DNA of 14,358 nucleotides, taken from assembly GCA_900555355.1 (NCBI GenBank), contig USKV01000012.1, positions 1 through 14,358 of the forward strand. The letters are read 5' to 3'. The position numbers and the translations under genes were made by a program. This document shows positions 7,854-14,097 of this stretch, piece after piece (the stretch's first letter is position 1; every line of letters begins with the position of its first letter). The notes beneath the pieces are model-generated. The model saw only the letters and a list, made by a program, of their open reading frames with translations, was not told the origin of the DNA and ran no database searches. Source of the DNA: an uncultured Collinsella sp. GTDB lineage: Bacteria; Actinomycetota; Coriobacteriia; Coriobacteriales; Coriobacteriaceae.

Positions 7854-7882
7854 AATCTACACGTTCACTTTATCTCAGTAAA
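7854..7882 (-). promoter_or_regulatory. Candidate sigma-70 promoter of the aconitase-family gene
   Basis: On the minus strand TTTACT (7882-7877) and TAGATT (7859-7854) are separated by 17 bp, each matching four of six consensus bases. The resulting 5' UTR would be about 80 nt. An inverted repeat ACTTTA-TCTCAG-TAAAGT (7867-7884) overlaps the -35 element and could be an operator, with no known ligand. Confidence 0.45.
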
Positions 7883-7916
7883 GTAAAGGACGAGCACCTT
7901 GCATCACTCTTCTGAC

Positions 7917-8011
7917 AAGGAGTGTCCCAAAGTGCCGGCACAAAAGGAACGTCCCCAAGTGCCAAGTGCCGCAAGAATGTCCCCTTTAACTAGTCATTTA
8001 AGAACGTCCCC
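7917..8011. repeat. Degenerate direct repeats upstream of the aconitase-family promoter
   Basis: Four short repeats of the form AAGRAnnGTCCC(C) occur about 25-28 bp apart: AGTGTCCC (7921-7928), GGAACGTCCCC (7946-7956), AGAATGTCCCC (7974-7984) and AGAACGTCCCC (8001-8011). The first two are followed by AAGTGCC. A palindrome GTGCCGGCAC lies between the first two. There is no gene in this stretch, and it resembles decayed repetitive intergenic DNA. Confidence 0.55.
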
Positions 8012-8065
8012 AATGACCACCGCATCCGGAGCAAGGCAACGCCGCAGGTAGAGGACGGACAGCGA

Positions 8066-8165
8066 GCGACGTCCAGAGCGAACAAGTTGGCATGAAAAAG
8101 GCAAGGCATAGACCTTCTGGTCATGCCTTGCCTTTTGAATGACAAATTGTCGCTCTGGACGTCGC
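8066..8165. repeat. Long inverted repeat enclosing the operon terminator
   Basis: The arms GCGACGTCCAGAGCG (8066-8080) and CGCTCTGGACGTCGC (8151-8165) are perfect 15-base inverted repeats. Pairing continues as ACAA / TTGT after a one-base bulge. The terminator hairpin at 8095-8136 sits inside, so the 100-bp element could fold as one long interrupted stem. Confidence 0.8.
8095..8136 (-). terminator. Strong intrinsic terminator of the dnaK-grpE-dnaJ-hspR operon
   Basis: The arms are AAAAGGCAAGGCATAGACC (8096-8114) and GGTCATGCCTTGCCTTTT (8119-8136), with a TTCT loop and one bulged A. On the minus strand the stem ends in TTTTTC, as expected for termination after hspR. The plus strand also has a T tract, so it could work in both directions. 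Confidence 0.85.
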
Positions 8166-8178
8166 GCAGCGTCGAGCC

Positions 8179-8206
8179 GTTACGCCGTTCGGCAGAACGG
8201 CGTAAC
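8179..8206 (-). promoter_or_regulatory. Perfect hairpin directly after the hspR stop codon
   Basis: GTTACGCCGTTC (8179-8190), loop GGCA, GAACGGCGTAAC (8195-8206): a perfect 12-bp stem whose last base touches the hspR stop codon at 8207-8209. It has no T tract, so it is not a standard intrinsic terminator. It could block 3' exonucleases or bind a protein. Confidence 0.7.
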
Positions 8207-8623
8207 CTAGAGATCCCCGCCTGCGCCCAAAAGTTTGCGCATGACTTGCTCGGGGTTGACTGAGCCGTCGCGCGGGGCTAAGGCAGTGATCTTCTTCTGC
8301 ATCTTGTACTCGTGCAGCTCGTCCTCGAGCTGGCGCACGCGGGCGCGGAGCTTTTCGTTCTCGCGCTCACGTTCCTCGGCACGCTCCTTCATATCGAGGA
8401 TGCGCACCACGCCGGCGAGGTTGATGCCCTCGTCGGTCAGTTGGTTGATGAGCTCCAGACGCTCAATATCGGCACGCGAATACAGGCGCGTGTTACCGCC
8501 CGAGCGCTGGGGGTTCACCAGGCCCTTGGACTCGTAGACGCGCAGAGTCTGCGGATGCATGCCGGTCAACTCGGCCGCCACGCTGATCATGTACAGCGGT
8601 TTATTCCTATTGTCCTCGGCCAT
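8207..8623 (-). CDS. hspR: Heat-shock repressor HspR (MerR family)
   Basis: A 138-residue MerR-family regulator. The N-terminal winged helix (about residues 10-77) contains MHPQTLRVYESKGLVNP and NTRLYSRADIERL, typical of HspR. A coiled coil follows (about 77-110), then a short tail. HspR is known in Actinomycetota to repress the dnaK operon and often clpB, using DnaK as co-repressor, with repression lost when unfolded proteins occupy DnaK. Position as the last gene of dnaK-grpE-dnaJ-hspR strongly supports the name. The ATG at 8621-8623 is preceded by AAAGGGGTCAGGT. The 72-bp gap to dnaJ has no clear promoter, so it is probably co-transcribed and autoregulated. The most likely DNA target in this window is the inverted repeat shared by the clpB and dnaK promoters. 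Confidence 0.93.
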   Translation of the reverse strand: MAEDNRNKPLYMISVAAELTGMHPQTLRVYESKGLVNPQRSGGNTRLYSRADIERLELINQLTDEGINLAGVVRILDMKERAEERERENEKLRARVRQLEDELHEYKMQKKITALAPRDGSVNPEQVMRKLLGAGGDL

Positions 8624-8695
8624 GCTACCTGACCCCTTTCCGTCTCGTTATCGTCCATCATAAGCCCGCGGGCGCGGGTGTGCGCCACGACCGCC

Positions 8696-9661
8696 CTAGT
8701 ATGTCGCCTTGTAACGGTTGACCTTCTCGCGATAATCGCGCGTGTCGGCCTCGCGCAGCCTGGTCATAGCATCGCGCTCGTCGTCGGACAGGTTCGTGGG
8801 GACCTGCACCTTGATCTCGACGAGCAGCGCGCCCGTGCGGCCACGGTGCTTAACGTCGGGCGCCCCCATTTCCTTAAAGCGGAACTTCTTGCCCGTCTGG
8901 GTGCCAGCGGGCACCTTCAGACGAACCGTCGCGCCGCCGGGCGTGGGCACATCCACCGTGCAGCCGAGCGCCGCCTCATAGACCGAGACCGGTACCTCCA
9001 TGGTCACGTCGGCACCTTTACGCTTAAACAGCGGATGCTCCTCCACGTGCGTGGTCACGACCAGGTCGCCGCGCTCGCCGCCGGCAACGCCATACTCGCC
9101 GCGACGCTTGTAGCGCAGCTTGCCGCCATCGACCGCGCCCGCAGGGACCGAGACCGTAATGGTCTGCTGCTCGCCCGTCGAGGGAATGCGGTAGGTGACC
9201 TTGTGCGTCACACCGCGAAACGCGTCCTCGGCCGTCACATCGACGGTCAGCGACAGGTCGCCGCCCTTGCGAGCGCGGCTGCGGCCAGCGCCGGCACCGG
9301 CAGCGCCCGCAGCCCCGGCAAAGCCCGAGCCCCAATCGCTGCCCCAGGCGCCGTTGCCGCTAAAGATGCTGTCAAAGATGTCGCCCCAGCCGCTGGCACC
9401 TGCGCCGGCACCGTAACCGCCGCCATACGCGCCGCCTGCGCCCGGCATGCCGCCAAACATGAGCATCTGGTCGTACTCTTTGCGCTTCTTCTCGTCCGAA
9501 AGCGTCTCGTAGGCCTCGCTGATCTCCTTGAACTTGGCCTCGTCGCCGCCGGCATCGGGGTGATATTTTTGCGCGAGCTTGCGAAACGCGCTCTTGATCT
9601 CTTTGTCGGAGGCGCTCTTGGATACGCCCAGGATGTCATAGAAGGTTTTGCCTGCAGCCAT
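8696..9661 (-). CDS. dnaJ: J-domain co-chaperone without zinc finger (DnaJ/CbpA type)
   Basis: A 321-residue J-protein that should stimulate DnaK ATPase activity and deliver substrates. The J domain is at about 5-68, with the catalytic HPD at 34-36. A Gly/Ala-rich linker with [12 protein letters not shown] segments (about 73-125) follows, then two C-terminal beta-barrel substrate domains including [20 protein letters not shown]. The four CxxCxGxG zinc motifs of classical DnaJ are absent; I see only one cysteine in the whole protein. This makes it a class B (CbpA/DnaJB-like) protein, in the operon position where class A DnaJ normally sits in Actinomycetota. The start has a GGAG ribosome binding site. 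A GC-rich hairpin separates it from grpE and may lower its expression. A class A DnaJ may exist elsewhere in the genome. Confidence 0.93.
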   Translation of the reverse strand: MAAGKTFYDILGVSKSASDKEIKSAFRKLAQKYHPDAGGDEAKFKEISEAYETLSDEKKRKEYDQMLMFGGMPGAGGAYGGGYGAGAGASGWGDIFDSIFSGNGAWGSDWGSGFAGAAGAAGAGAGRSRARKGGDLSLTVDVTAEDAFRGVTHKVTYRIPSTGEQQTITVSVPAGAVDGGKLRYKRRGEYGVAGGERGDLVVTTHVEEHPLFKRKGADVTMEVPVSVYEAALGCTVDVPTPGGATVRLKVPAGTQTGKKFRFKEMGAPDVKHRGRTGALLVEIKVQVPTNLSDDERDAMTRLREADTRDYREKVNRYKATY

Positions 9662-9683
9662 CGTAGCTCCTCTCCTGTTTCAT

Positions 9684-9704
9684 CCGCCGCCCAGCGGGCG
9701 GCGG
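9684..9704 (-). promoter_or_regulatory. 5' hairpin of dnaJ
   Basis: A perfect 9-bp stem, CCGCCGCCC / GGGCGGCGG, with a three-base loop, ending about seven bases before the AGGAG-type ribosome binding site of dnaJ. It lies in the 107-bp gap between grpE and dnaJ, downstream of the hairpin at 9734-9763 in the direction of transcription. It may form the protected 5' end of a processed dnaJ-hspR message. Confidence 0.55.
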
Positions 9705-9733
9705 CTCATGCTTTCATATAGCACTAGGCCAGA

Positions 9734-9763
9734 AAGGGCCCCGGGTGTTGCCCCGGGGCCCTT
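9734..9763 (-). terminator. GC-rich intra-operon hairpin between grpE and dnaJ
   Basis: A perfect 12-bp stem, AAGGGCCCCGGG / CCCGGGGCCCTT, with a TGTTGC loop, starts five bases after the grpE stop. On the minus strand it is followed by only a short TTTCTGG tract. It is best read as a partial terminator or a processing/stability element that makes dnaJ-hspR less abundant than dnaK-grpE. Confidence 0.6.
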
Positions 9764-9768
9764 CTCAA

Positions 9769-10611
9769 TTACTCCTCGGTGCTCTCGGCCGTATCGGCCG
9801 TAGCATCCTCGGGCGCCGCTTCGGGCTCCGGTGCGGGGCGCTTCTCGCCACCGTAGGTCACCGTCACCATCGCGGAACGCAGGATGCGATCCGCCATGCG
9901 GTAGCCCTTCTGGTACACGTCGTTGACGGTCTCGTCGTACTGCGATGCGTCCTCGACACGCCCCACGGCCTGGTGCTCGAGCGGGTCGAACGCCTCGCCC
10001 TTGGGGTCGATGGGCTCAACGCCCTCGTGCGCAAACACATCGAGCAGCTTGGCATGCACCGCGTCAACGCCATCGACGAACTGCTTAAAATCGTCGGAAA
10101 GCTCCTGGCTACGGGCATGGTCGATTGCACGCTCGATATCGTCAACCACCGGCAGCAGCGCAGTGACGAGCTTCTCGGTCGCGCGCTCGCGCTCGGCGAT
10201 GCGCTCGTTGGCGGTGCGGCGACGGAAGTTCTCCCAGTCGGCCTGCAGACGGGCAGTGCGCTCGGTGGCGTCCTTTGCCTTGTCCTCGGCGGCCTTCTGA
10301 GCCTCTGCCGCAGCATCAAGCTCGTTGCGCACGTCGGTAAGCTCCTTCTGAGCCTGCTCGAACTTAAGCTTAAAGTCGTTGTCGGCGGCTTCCTCACCGG
10401 CGCGGATAGCGGCTTCCACCATCTCGTCCTCGGTCATCGTCGCCTCCTTGTTGGAATCCTCTACCTGGTTCTCGGCAGCCTCGGCGGCCTCGGCCTCGTT
10501 GGCCTCGGTATCGTCGACGGCCTCTACGGGAATCTTCACGTCCTTCTCCTCAGAGTCAACGGGGGCGGCGCCAGCGGCAGCCGCCTCCGTGCGAGCTTTA
10601 CGGGCGGACAT
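9769..10611 (-). CDS. grpE: Nucleotide exchange factor GrpE
   Basis: A 280-residue GrpE, longer than the usual about 190-220. GrpE dimers release ADP from DnaK. An acidic Ala/Glu-rich N-terminal extension (about 1-75) precedes the coiled coil (about 80-145, including WENFRRRTANER). The DnaK-contacting domain holds LLPVVDDIERAI and FDPLEHQAVGRV, and an acidic tail follows (258-280). The ATG at 10609-10611 begins two bases after the dnaK stop, with GAGGA inside the dnaK end, so translational coupling is likely. Met59 (10437) has a near-perfect AAGGAGG five bases upstream and would give a 222-residue protein of normal family length. Two forms, or only the shorter one, may be made. Family identity is certain; the start is not. 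Confidence 0.94.
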   Translation of the reverse strand: MSARKARTEAAAAGAAPVDSEEKDVKIPVEAVDDTEANEAEAAEAAENQVEDSNKEATMTEDEMVEAAIRAGEEAADNDFKLKFEQAQKELTDVRNELDAAAEAQKAAEDKAKDATERTARLQADWENFRRRTANERIAERERATEKLVTALLPVVDDIERAIDHARSQELSDDFKQFVDGVDAVHAKLLDVFAHEGVEPIDPKGEAFDPLEHQAVGRVEDASQYDETVNDVYQKGYRMADRILRSAMVTVTYGGEKRPAPEPEAAPEDATADTAESTEE

Positions 10612-10613
10612 GA

Positions 10614-12506
10614 TTACTTGTCCTCGTCGTCCACAACCTCGTAGTCGGCGTCGACGACGTCATCGTCGGCAGGCTGGGCACCGGCGGCACCGTCGGTCTG
10701 CTGCTGAGCGTCGGCGTAGACAACCTGGGCCAGCTCGTAGGCCACGGACTGCAGGGACTCGCCGGCGGCCTTGATGGCTTCGACGTCAGAGCCCTCGAGC
10801 GCCTTCTTGGCGTCGGCGATAGCGGCCTCGGCCTTGGACTTCACGTCGGCGGAAACCTTGTCGCCCAGCTCGTTGAGGGTCTGCTCAGTGGAGTAGCACA
10901 GGCTGTCGGTCTGGTTGCGGACCTCGACCTCTTCCTTCTGCTTCTTGTCCTCCTCGGCATGAGCCTCGGCGTCCTTGACCATACGATCGACTTCGTCGTC
11001 GGACAGAGCAGTGGAGCCGGAGATGGTGATCTGCTGCTCCTTGCCGGTGCCCTTGTCCTTAGCGGAGACCTTGACGATACCGTTGGCGTCGATGTCGAAG
11101 GTGACCTCGATCTGCGGCACGCCGCGGCGGGCAGCCGGAATACCGGTCAGCTGGAACTTACCGAGCGACTTGTTGTCGCGGGCAAGCTCGCGCTCGCCCT
11201 GGAGCACGTTGATCTCGACGCTGGTCTGGTTGTCGGCAGCGGTGGAGTAGACCTCGGTCTTGGAGGTCGGGATCGTGGTGTTGCGGTCAATCATCTTGGT
11301 CATGATGCCGCCCATGGTCTCGACGCCCAGCGACAGCGGGGTAACGTCGAGCAGCAGGATGCCCTCGACGTCGCCGGTGAGCACGCCGCCCTGGACGGCA
11401 GCGCCGTCGGCAACGACCTCGTCGGGGTTCACGGACATGTTGGGCTGCTTGCCGGTCATAGTCTTGACGAGCTCCTGGACGGCAGGCATACGGGTGGAGC
11501 CGCCGACGAGGATGACCTCGGTCAGATCGGAGAGCTTAAGCTTGGCGTCGCGCAGGGCGTTGGTGACAGGCTGCTTGCAGCGCTCGAGCAGGTCGCGGGT
11601 GATCTTCTCGAACTCGGCGCGGGTCAGCGTGTAGTTGAGGTGCAGCGGGCCGGACTGGTTCATGGTGATGAACGGCAGGTTGATGGTGGTCTGCTGGGCG
11701 GCGGAGAGCTCCTTCTTGGCGTTCTCGGCGGCCTCCTTCAGACGCTGCAGGGCCATGGGGTCCTGACGCAGGTCGACACCGTTCTCCTGCTGGAACTTGT
11801 CGGCCATCCAGTCGATGACGCGCTGATCCCAGTCGTCGCCGCCCAGGTGGTTGTCGCCCGAAGTGGACAGAACCTCAAACACGCCGTCGGCGAGGTCGAG
11901 GATGGAGACGTCGAAGGTGCCGCCACCCAGGTCGAAGACCAGGATGCGCTGGTCGGTGCCCTGCTTGTCCAGGCCATAGGCAAGAGCGGCAGCGGTCGGC
12001 TCGTTGACGATACGCTTGACGTTGAGGCCGGCGATCTTACCGGCATCCTTGGTGGCCTGACGCTGGGCGTCGTTGAAGTAGGCCGGGACGGTGATGACGG
12101 CGTCGGTGACGGTCTCGCCCAGATACTTCTCGGCGTCGGCCTTCATCTTGGCGAGCGTCATGGCGCTCACCTGCTCAGCGGTGTAATCCTTGCCCTCGAT
12201 GTCGACGACGGCACGGCCACCCTGGCCCTCCTTGACCTCATACGGCACGGTCTTGATCTCGGAGGTGCACTCGGAGTACTTGCGGCCCATGAAGCGCTTG
12301 ATGGAGAACACGGTGTTCTTGGGGTTGGTGACAGCCTGGTTCTTAGCGGCCTTACCCACGACGCGGTCGCCGTCGGCACGGAAGCCCACGACGGACGGGG
12401 TGGTGCGGTCGCCCTCGGCGTTCACGATAATGGTCGGAGAACCGCCCTCGAGGACGGCCATAGCGGAGTTAGTAGTACCAAGGTCGATACCAAGAATCTT
12501 ACTCAT
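10614..12506 (-). CDS. dnaK: Chaperone protein DnaK (Hsp70)
   Basis: A 630-residue Hsp70, full length for the family. The ATPase domain shows IDLGTTNS (7-14), [10 protein letters not shown] (191-200) and [11 protein letters not shown] (331-341). The hydrophobic interdomain linker is near [12 protein letters not shown] (383-394), then come the substrate-binding beta domain and helical lid, and a tail ending [12 protein letters not shown]. It binds exposed hydrophobic stretches of unfolded proteins, is cycled by the J-protein and GrpE encoded next to it, and works with ClpB. In HspR-controlled species DnaK is also the co-repressor. It is the first gene of a leftward operon with grpE, dnaJ and hspR. 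The ATG at 12504-12506 has AGAGGG about nine bases upstream. Confidence 0.99.
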   Translation of the reverse strand: MSKILGIDLGTTNSAMAVLEGGSPTIIVNAEGDRTTPSVVGFRADGDRVVGKAAKNQAVTNPKNTVFSIKRFMGRKYSECTSEIKTVPYEVKEGQGGRAVVDIEGKDYTAEQVSAMTLAKMKADAEKYLGETVTDAVITVPAYFNDAQRQATKDAGKIAGLNVKRIVNEPTAAALAYGLDKQGTDQRILVFDLGGGTFDVSILDLADGVFEVLSTSGDNHLGGDDWDQRVIDWMADKFQQENGVDLRQDPMALQRLKEAAENAKKELSAAQQTTINLPFITMNQSGPLHLNYTLTRAEFEKITRDLLERCKQPVTNALRDAKLKLSDLTEVILVGGSTRMPAVQELVKTMTGKQPNMSVNPDEVVADGAAVQGGVLTGDVEGILLLDVTPLSLGVETMGGIMTKMIDRNTTIPTSKTEVYSTAADNQTSVEINVLQGERELARDNKSLGKFQLTGIPAARRGVPQIEVTFDIDANGIVKVSAKDKGTGKEQQITISGSTALSDDEVDRMVKDAEAHAEEDKKQKEEVEVRNQTDSLCYSTEQTLNELGDKVSADVKSKAEAAIADAKKALEGSDVEAIKAAGESLQSVAYELAQVVYADAQQQTDGAAGAQPADDDVVDADYEVVDDEDK

Positions 12507-12533
12507 TAGAAATTCCCTCTCTCTTTTGCGTTC

Positions 12534-12563
12534 GCGCCGCCTCGACGATCTGTCGCGCGGCGC
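12534..12563 (-). promoter_or_regulatory. 5' UTR hairpin of dnaK
   Basis: Outer stem GCGCCGC (12534-12540) with GCGGCGC (12557-12563) and inner stem CGAC-GATCT-GTCG (12543-12555) form a stable nested hairpin. It ends about 13 bases before the AGAGGG ribosome binding site and does not cover it. Confidence 0.55.
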
Positions 12564-12607
12564 TTCGGCTTGTCTTTCAGGATGTAGTGTATCCCCTTAT
12601 GGGCCGG

Positions 12608-12642
12608 AATATACAAAATCTAAGTCAATTCATATAAGATTT
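12608..12642 (-). promoter_or_regulatory. dnaK promoter with 27-bp inverted repeat (candidate heat-shock operator)
   Basis: The plus strand reads AAATCTAAGTC (12616-12626), five bases, then ATATAAGATTT (12632-12642), identical in arms and spacing to the clpB promoter at 3266-3292. On the minus strand a -10-like TATATT (12613-12608) follows two bases after the repeat. A TTGACT on the minus strand (12628-12623) lies within the repeat but has no -10 at normal spacing. A weak HAIR-like pair CTGAG-N10-CTCAA (12650-12669) lies just upstream. Control by HspR is inferred from the operon it heads. Confidence 0.65.
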
Positions 12643-13075
12643 CTTATCTCTGAGAGTTTAGGTTCTCAAATGCGCAGGTAGACGCACTGTTTGAGTTCTC
12701 GGCAAATCTATCGAGATCTATGTAGAGATGGCTGAGGTTTGCGTCCGGGGGTGCCTGGGGGCCGTCTTGCGGAAAGCTCATCCCGGTTTGAGCGTGGATT
12801 CCGGGTCGCAGTTTCCGTCTGAAGGCTCAACCGGAAACCGTATCCCGTTTTGAGAGCTGATACCGGCTCGCATTTTCCGCTAGCGGGCCTAACCGGAAAC
12901 TGCAACCCGTTTTTCGACAAAATAATGGGATGCGGTTTCCGCAAGCACGCTCAATCGCCCTATATTTCAAGTCACCTTTAGCTAACATTTATGCAGCTCA
13001 ACGGCCCCACCTGCGTGTTTTTTAGTAAGCCGTGGCATACTCGGCGAACGGTATGAAGATGCCGGCCAGAGGGTA
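12643..13075. other. Gene-free region between dnaK and the ferredoxin promoter
   Basis: This stretch holds no gene I can support. Besides the HAIR-like pair near 12650 and the tandem repeats at 12769-12960, nothing functional stands out in 12671-12768 or 12961-13075. A 78-codon minus-strand reading frame here spans the repeats and has no family features, so I treat it as spurious. Confidence 0.6.
12769..12960. repeat. Imperfect tandem repeat, period about 62 bp
   Basis: Two full units begin at 12806 and 12868, exactly 62 bp apart, with partial units before (from 12769) and after (from 12930). Shared blocks are TCGCA-TTTCCG, then AACCGGAAAC about 30 bases on, then CCCGTTTT. TTTCCG and CGGAAA within each unit are inverted, so each unit could form a small stem. 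Sequence between the blocks has diverged, which suggests an old duplication or selection only on the blocks. Confidence 0.7.
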
Positions 13076-13103
13076 TTGCAAACGGTCGCTCCCGTGGTAT
13101 GTT
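13076..13103 (+). promoter_or_regulatory. Candidate promoter of the ferredoxin gene
   Basis: TTGCAA (13076-13081) and TATGTT (13098-13103) are 16 bp apart, and TGG directly before the -10 makes it an extended -10 promoter. The predicted 5' UTR is about 55 nt and contains the hairpin at 13118-13145. Confidence 0.55.
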
Positions 13104-13117
13104 TTTGCCCGAATCAA

Positions 13118-13145
13118 ACCGACGCACATCGCCTGTAGCGTCGGT
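13118..13145 (+). promoter_or_regulatory. 5' UTR hairpin of the ferredoxin gene
   Basis: ACCGACGC (13118-13125) pairs perfectly with GCGTCGGT (13138-13145), and ACA / TGT can extend the stem inward past a bulge. It ends five bases before the GAGAGGA ribosome binding site, leaving that site free. Confidence 0.6.
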
Positions 13146-13164
13146 CAACAGAGAGGAAACTACC

Positions 13165-13350
13165 ATGGCTCATCCCGTAATTGATGCCGACGAGTGCATC
13201 GCTTGTGGCGTTTGCGTCGACTCCTGCCCCGCTGGCGTTCTGGAGCTCCAGGACGTCGCTACCGTCGCCGACGAGGACTCCTGCGTCGCCTGTGGCGCTT
13301 GCCAGGACGCTTGCCCCGCCGGCGCGATCACCGAGATCGTCGAGGAGTAA
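13165..13350 (+). CDS. 2[4Fe-4S] ferredoxin
   Basis: A 61-residue clostridial-type ferredoxin, MAHPVIDADECIACGVC at the start. Two cluster motifs are complete: C11, C14, C17 with C50, and C40, C43, C46 with C21, each CxxCxxC-x3-CP. The pseudo-twofold repeat CxACGxC...CPAG is clear. It is a soluble low-potential electron carrier, suited to anaerobic metabolism with enzymes such as pyruvate:ferredoxin oxidoreductase or hydrogenases; the partner is not shown here. The ATG at 13165 has GAGAGGA upstream; a longer frame starting at 13099 would begin inside the -10 element and is not used. The gene has its own promoter, 5' hairpin and strong terminator, and so is probably a highly expressed single-gene transcript. 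Confidence 0.95.
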   Translation: MAHPVIDADECIACGVCVDSCPAGVLELQDVATVADEDSCVACGACQDACPAGAITEIVEE

Positions 13351-13391
13351 CAACTCCCCCACTTGCACACTCACAAGTACACCGTGCACAA

Positions 13392-13429
13392 AAAAGGAGG
13401 CCTCCGCATCGCCGCGGAGGCCTCCTTTT
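13392..13429 (+). terminator. Strong bidirectional terminator after the ferredoxin gene
   Basis: A perfect 16-bp stem, AAAAGGAGGCCTCCGC (13392-13407) and GCGGAGGCCTCCTTTT (13414-13429), with an ATCGCC loop. T tracts exist on both strands, so it can stop the ferredoxin transcript and also transcripts arriving from the NiaR gene. Confidence 0.92.
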
Positions 13430-13467
13430 GCATGTGTGGGCAGCTAATTTGAAGCGGGACCCTTGGC

Positions 13468-13534
13468 AGTTGCGGTGGAATAGTTCCTGTTTTATGGCTT
13501 GGATGCCGATTTTAGGAACTATTTCACCGCAACT
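13468..13534. repeat. 67-bp inverted repeat between the ferredoxin and NiaR genes
   Basis: The arms begin GTTGCGGTGGAATAGTTCC (13469-13487) and AGGAACTATTTCACCGC (13514-13530), pairing over about 21 bases with one mismatch. The 25-base centre is flanked by T-rich runs. It lies between convergent genes, 18 bp past the stop codon of the minus-strand NiaR gene. It has no T tract directly after the stem, so it looks more like a palindromic intergenic element than a normal terminator. Confidence 0.75.
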
Positions 13535-13551
13535 TATAGATGCGGCGTCGA

Positions 13552-14097
13552 CTAGGACAAATCGTCCTCGTAGGGCATTAGGTCCGCCAAGTAACCTTTC
13601 TCCTTGAGCATGGCCTCGATCTCGTCGAGGGTTTGCTCGTCCTCCGCCGCGATGCGATGGAAGTGATAGCCGCTCGTCACCGTTAGCAGCGGAAAGCTCT
13701 TGCCGCTCTCGATATCGCGCAGATAGCGCTCGACATCGCGGCGATTGCGGATGTCCAGGTCGGCCGTGATCTTACCGTACACGCGGTGATTGACGATCAC
13801 GTTGAGCACGGCGCCTCCGGCGTCGACGATACTCGTAAGCTCATCGCCTGCCTGCTCCACGCCGTGGCGAACCTTGACCAAGCGCGTGGGCACAGCGGGG
13901 CTGCTGGGGGCCTCCTGCAGCACGTATCCGCGGTTGGTCGCCACGATATCGTGCCCATCGGCGCGCAGCAGGGCGATGTCCTGCACCACGACCTGGCGGC
14001 TCACACCCACCTCGTGGGCAAGCGCGCTGCCCGATACGGGTCCCTTGGCTCCCTCGAGCACGGCCATGATGGCACGGCGACGCTCGCGGGCGTTCAT
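13552..14097 (-). CDS. niaR: NiaR-type transcription repressor of NAD biosynthesis (HTH_11 + 3H domain)
   Basis: A 181-residue regulator. An N-terminal helix-turn-helix (about residues 5-60) contains VSGSALAHEVGVSRQVVVQDIALLR, split here as VSGSALAHEV and GVSRQVVVQDIALLRADG. The C-terminal 3H domain holds H78, E86, H104, H145 and H147; spacing of H78/E86 and H145/H147 fits the metal-site pattern I recall from the Thermotoga maritima homologue. NiaR represses NAD synthesis or niacin uptake genes when nicotinic acid is available. Its ATG overlaps the nadC stop in TAATG, so the two are translationally coupled, and this pairing supports the function. No operator for it is visible because the operon promoter lies outside the window. 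Confidence 0.9.
   Translation of the reverse strand: MNARERRRAIMAVLEGAKGPVSGSALAHEVGVSRQVVVQDIALLRADGHDIVATNRGYVLQEAPSSPAVPTRLVKVRHGVEQAGDELTSIVDAGGAVLNVIVNHRVYGKITADLDIRNRRDVERYLRDIESGKSFPLLTVTSGYHFHRIAAEDEQTLDEIEAMLKEKGYLADLMPYEDDLS

Noticed and set aside
10959..12509. A 516-codon plus-strand open frame antisense to dnaK
   Set aside because: A long antisense frame over dnaK is a well-known coding artefact, and no ribosome binding site or domain supports it.
12650..12669. Canonical HspR site (HAIR) upstream of dnaK
   Set aside because: CTGAG-N10-CTCAA departs from CTTGAGT-N7-ACTCAAG in sequence and in spacing (10 rather than 9 bases between the five-base cores), and it has no counterpart at clpB. 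It is kept only as a weak possibility.
12708..12944. A 78-codon minus-strand open frame in the dnaK-ferredoxin gap
   Set aside because: It is translated through the 62-bp tandem repeats, has no good ribosome binding site that I could see and has no protein features.
13099..13164. A longer ferredoxin starting at 13099
   Set aside because: That ATG overlaps the predicted -10 element and has no ribosome binding site, while the ATG at 13165 has GAGAGGA and gives the standard ferredoxin N-terminus.
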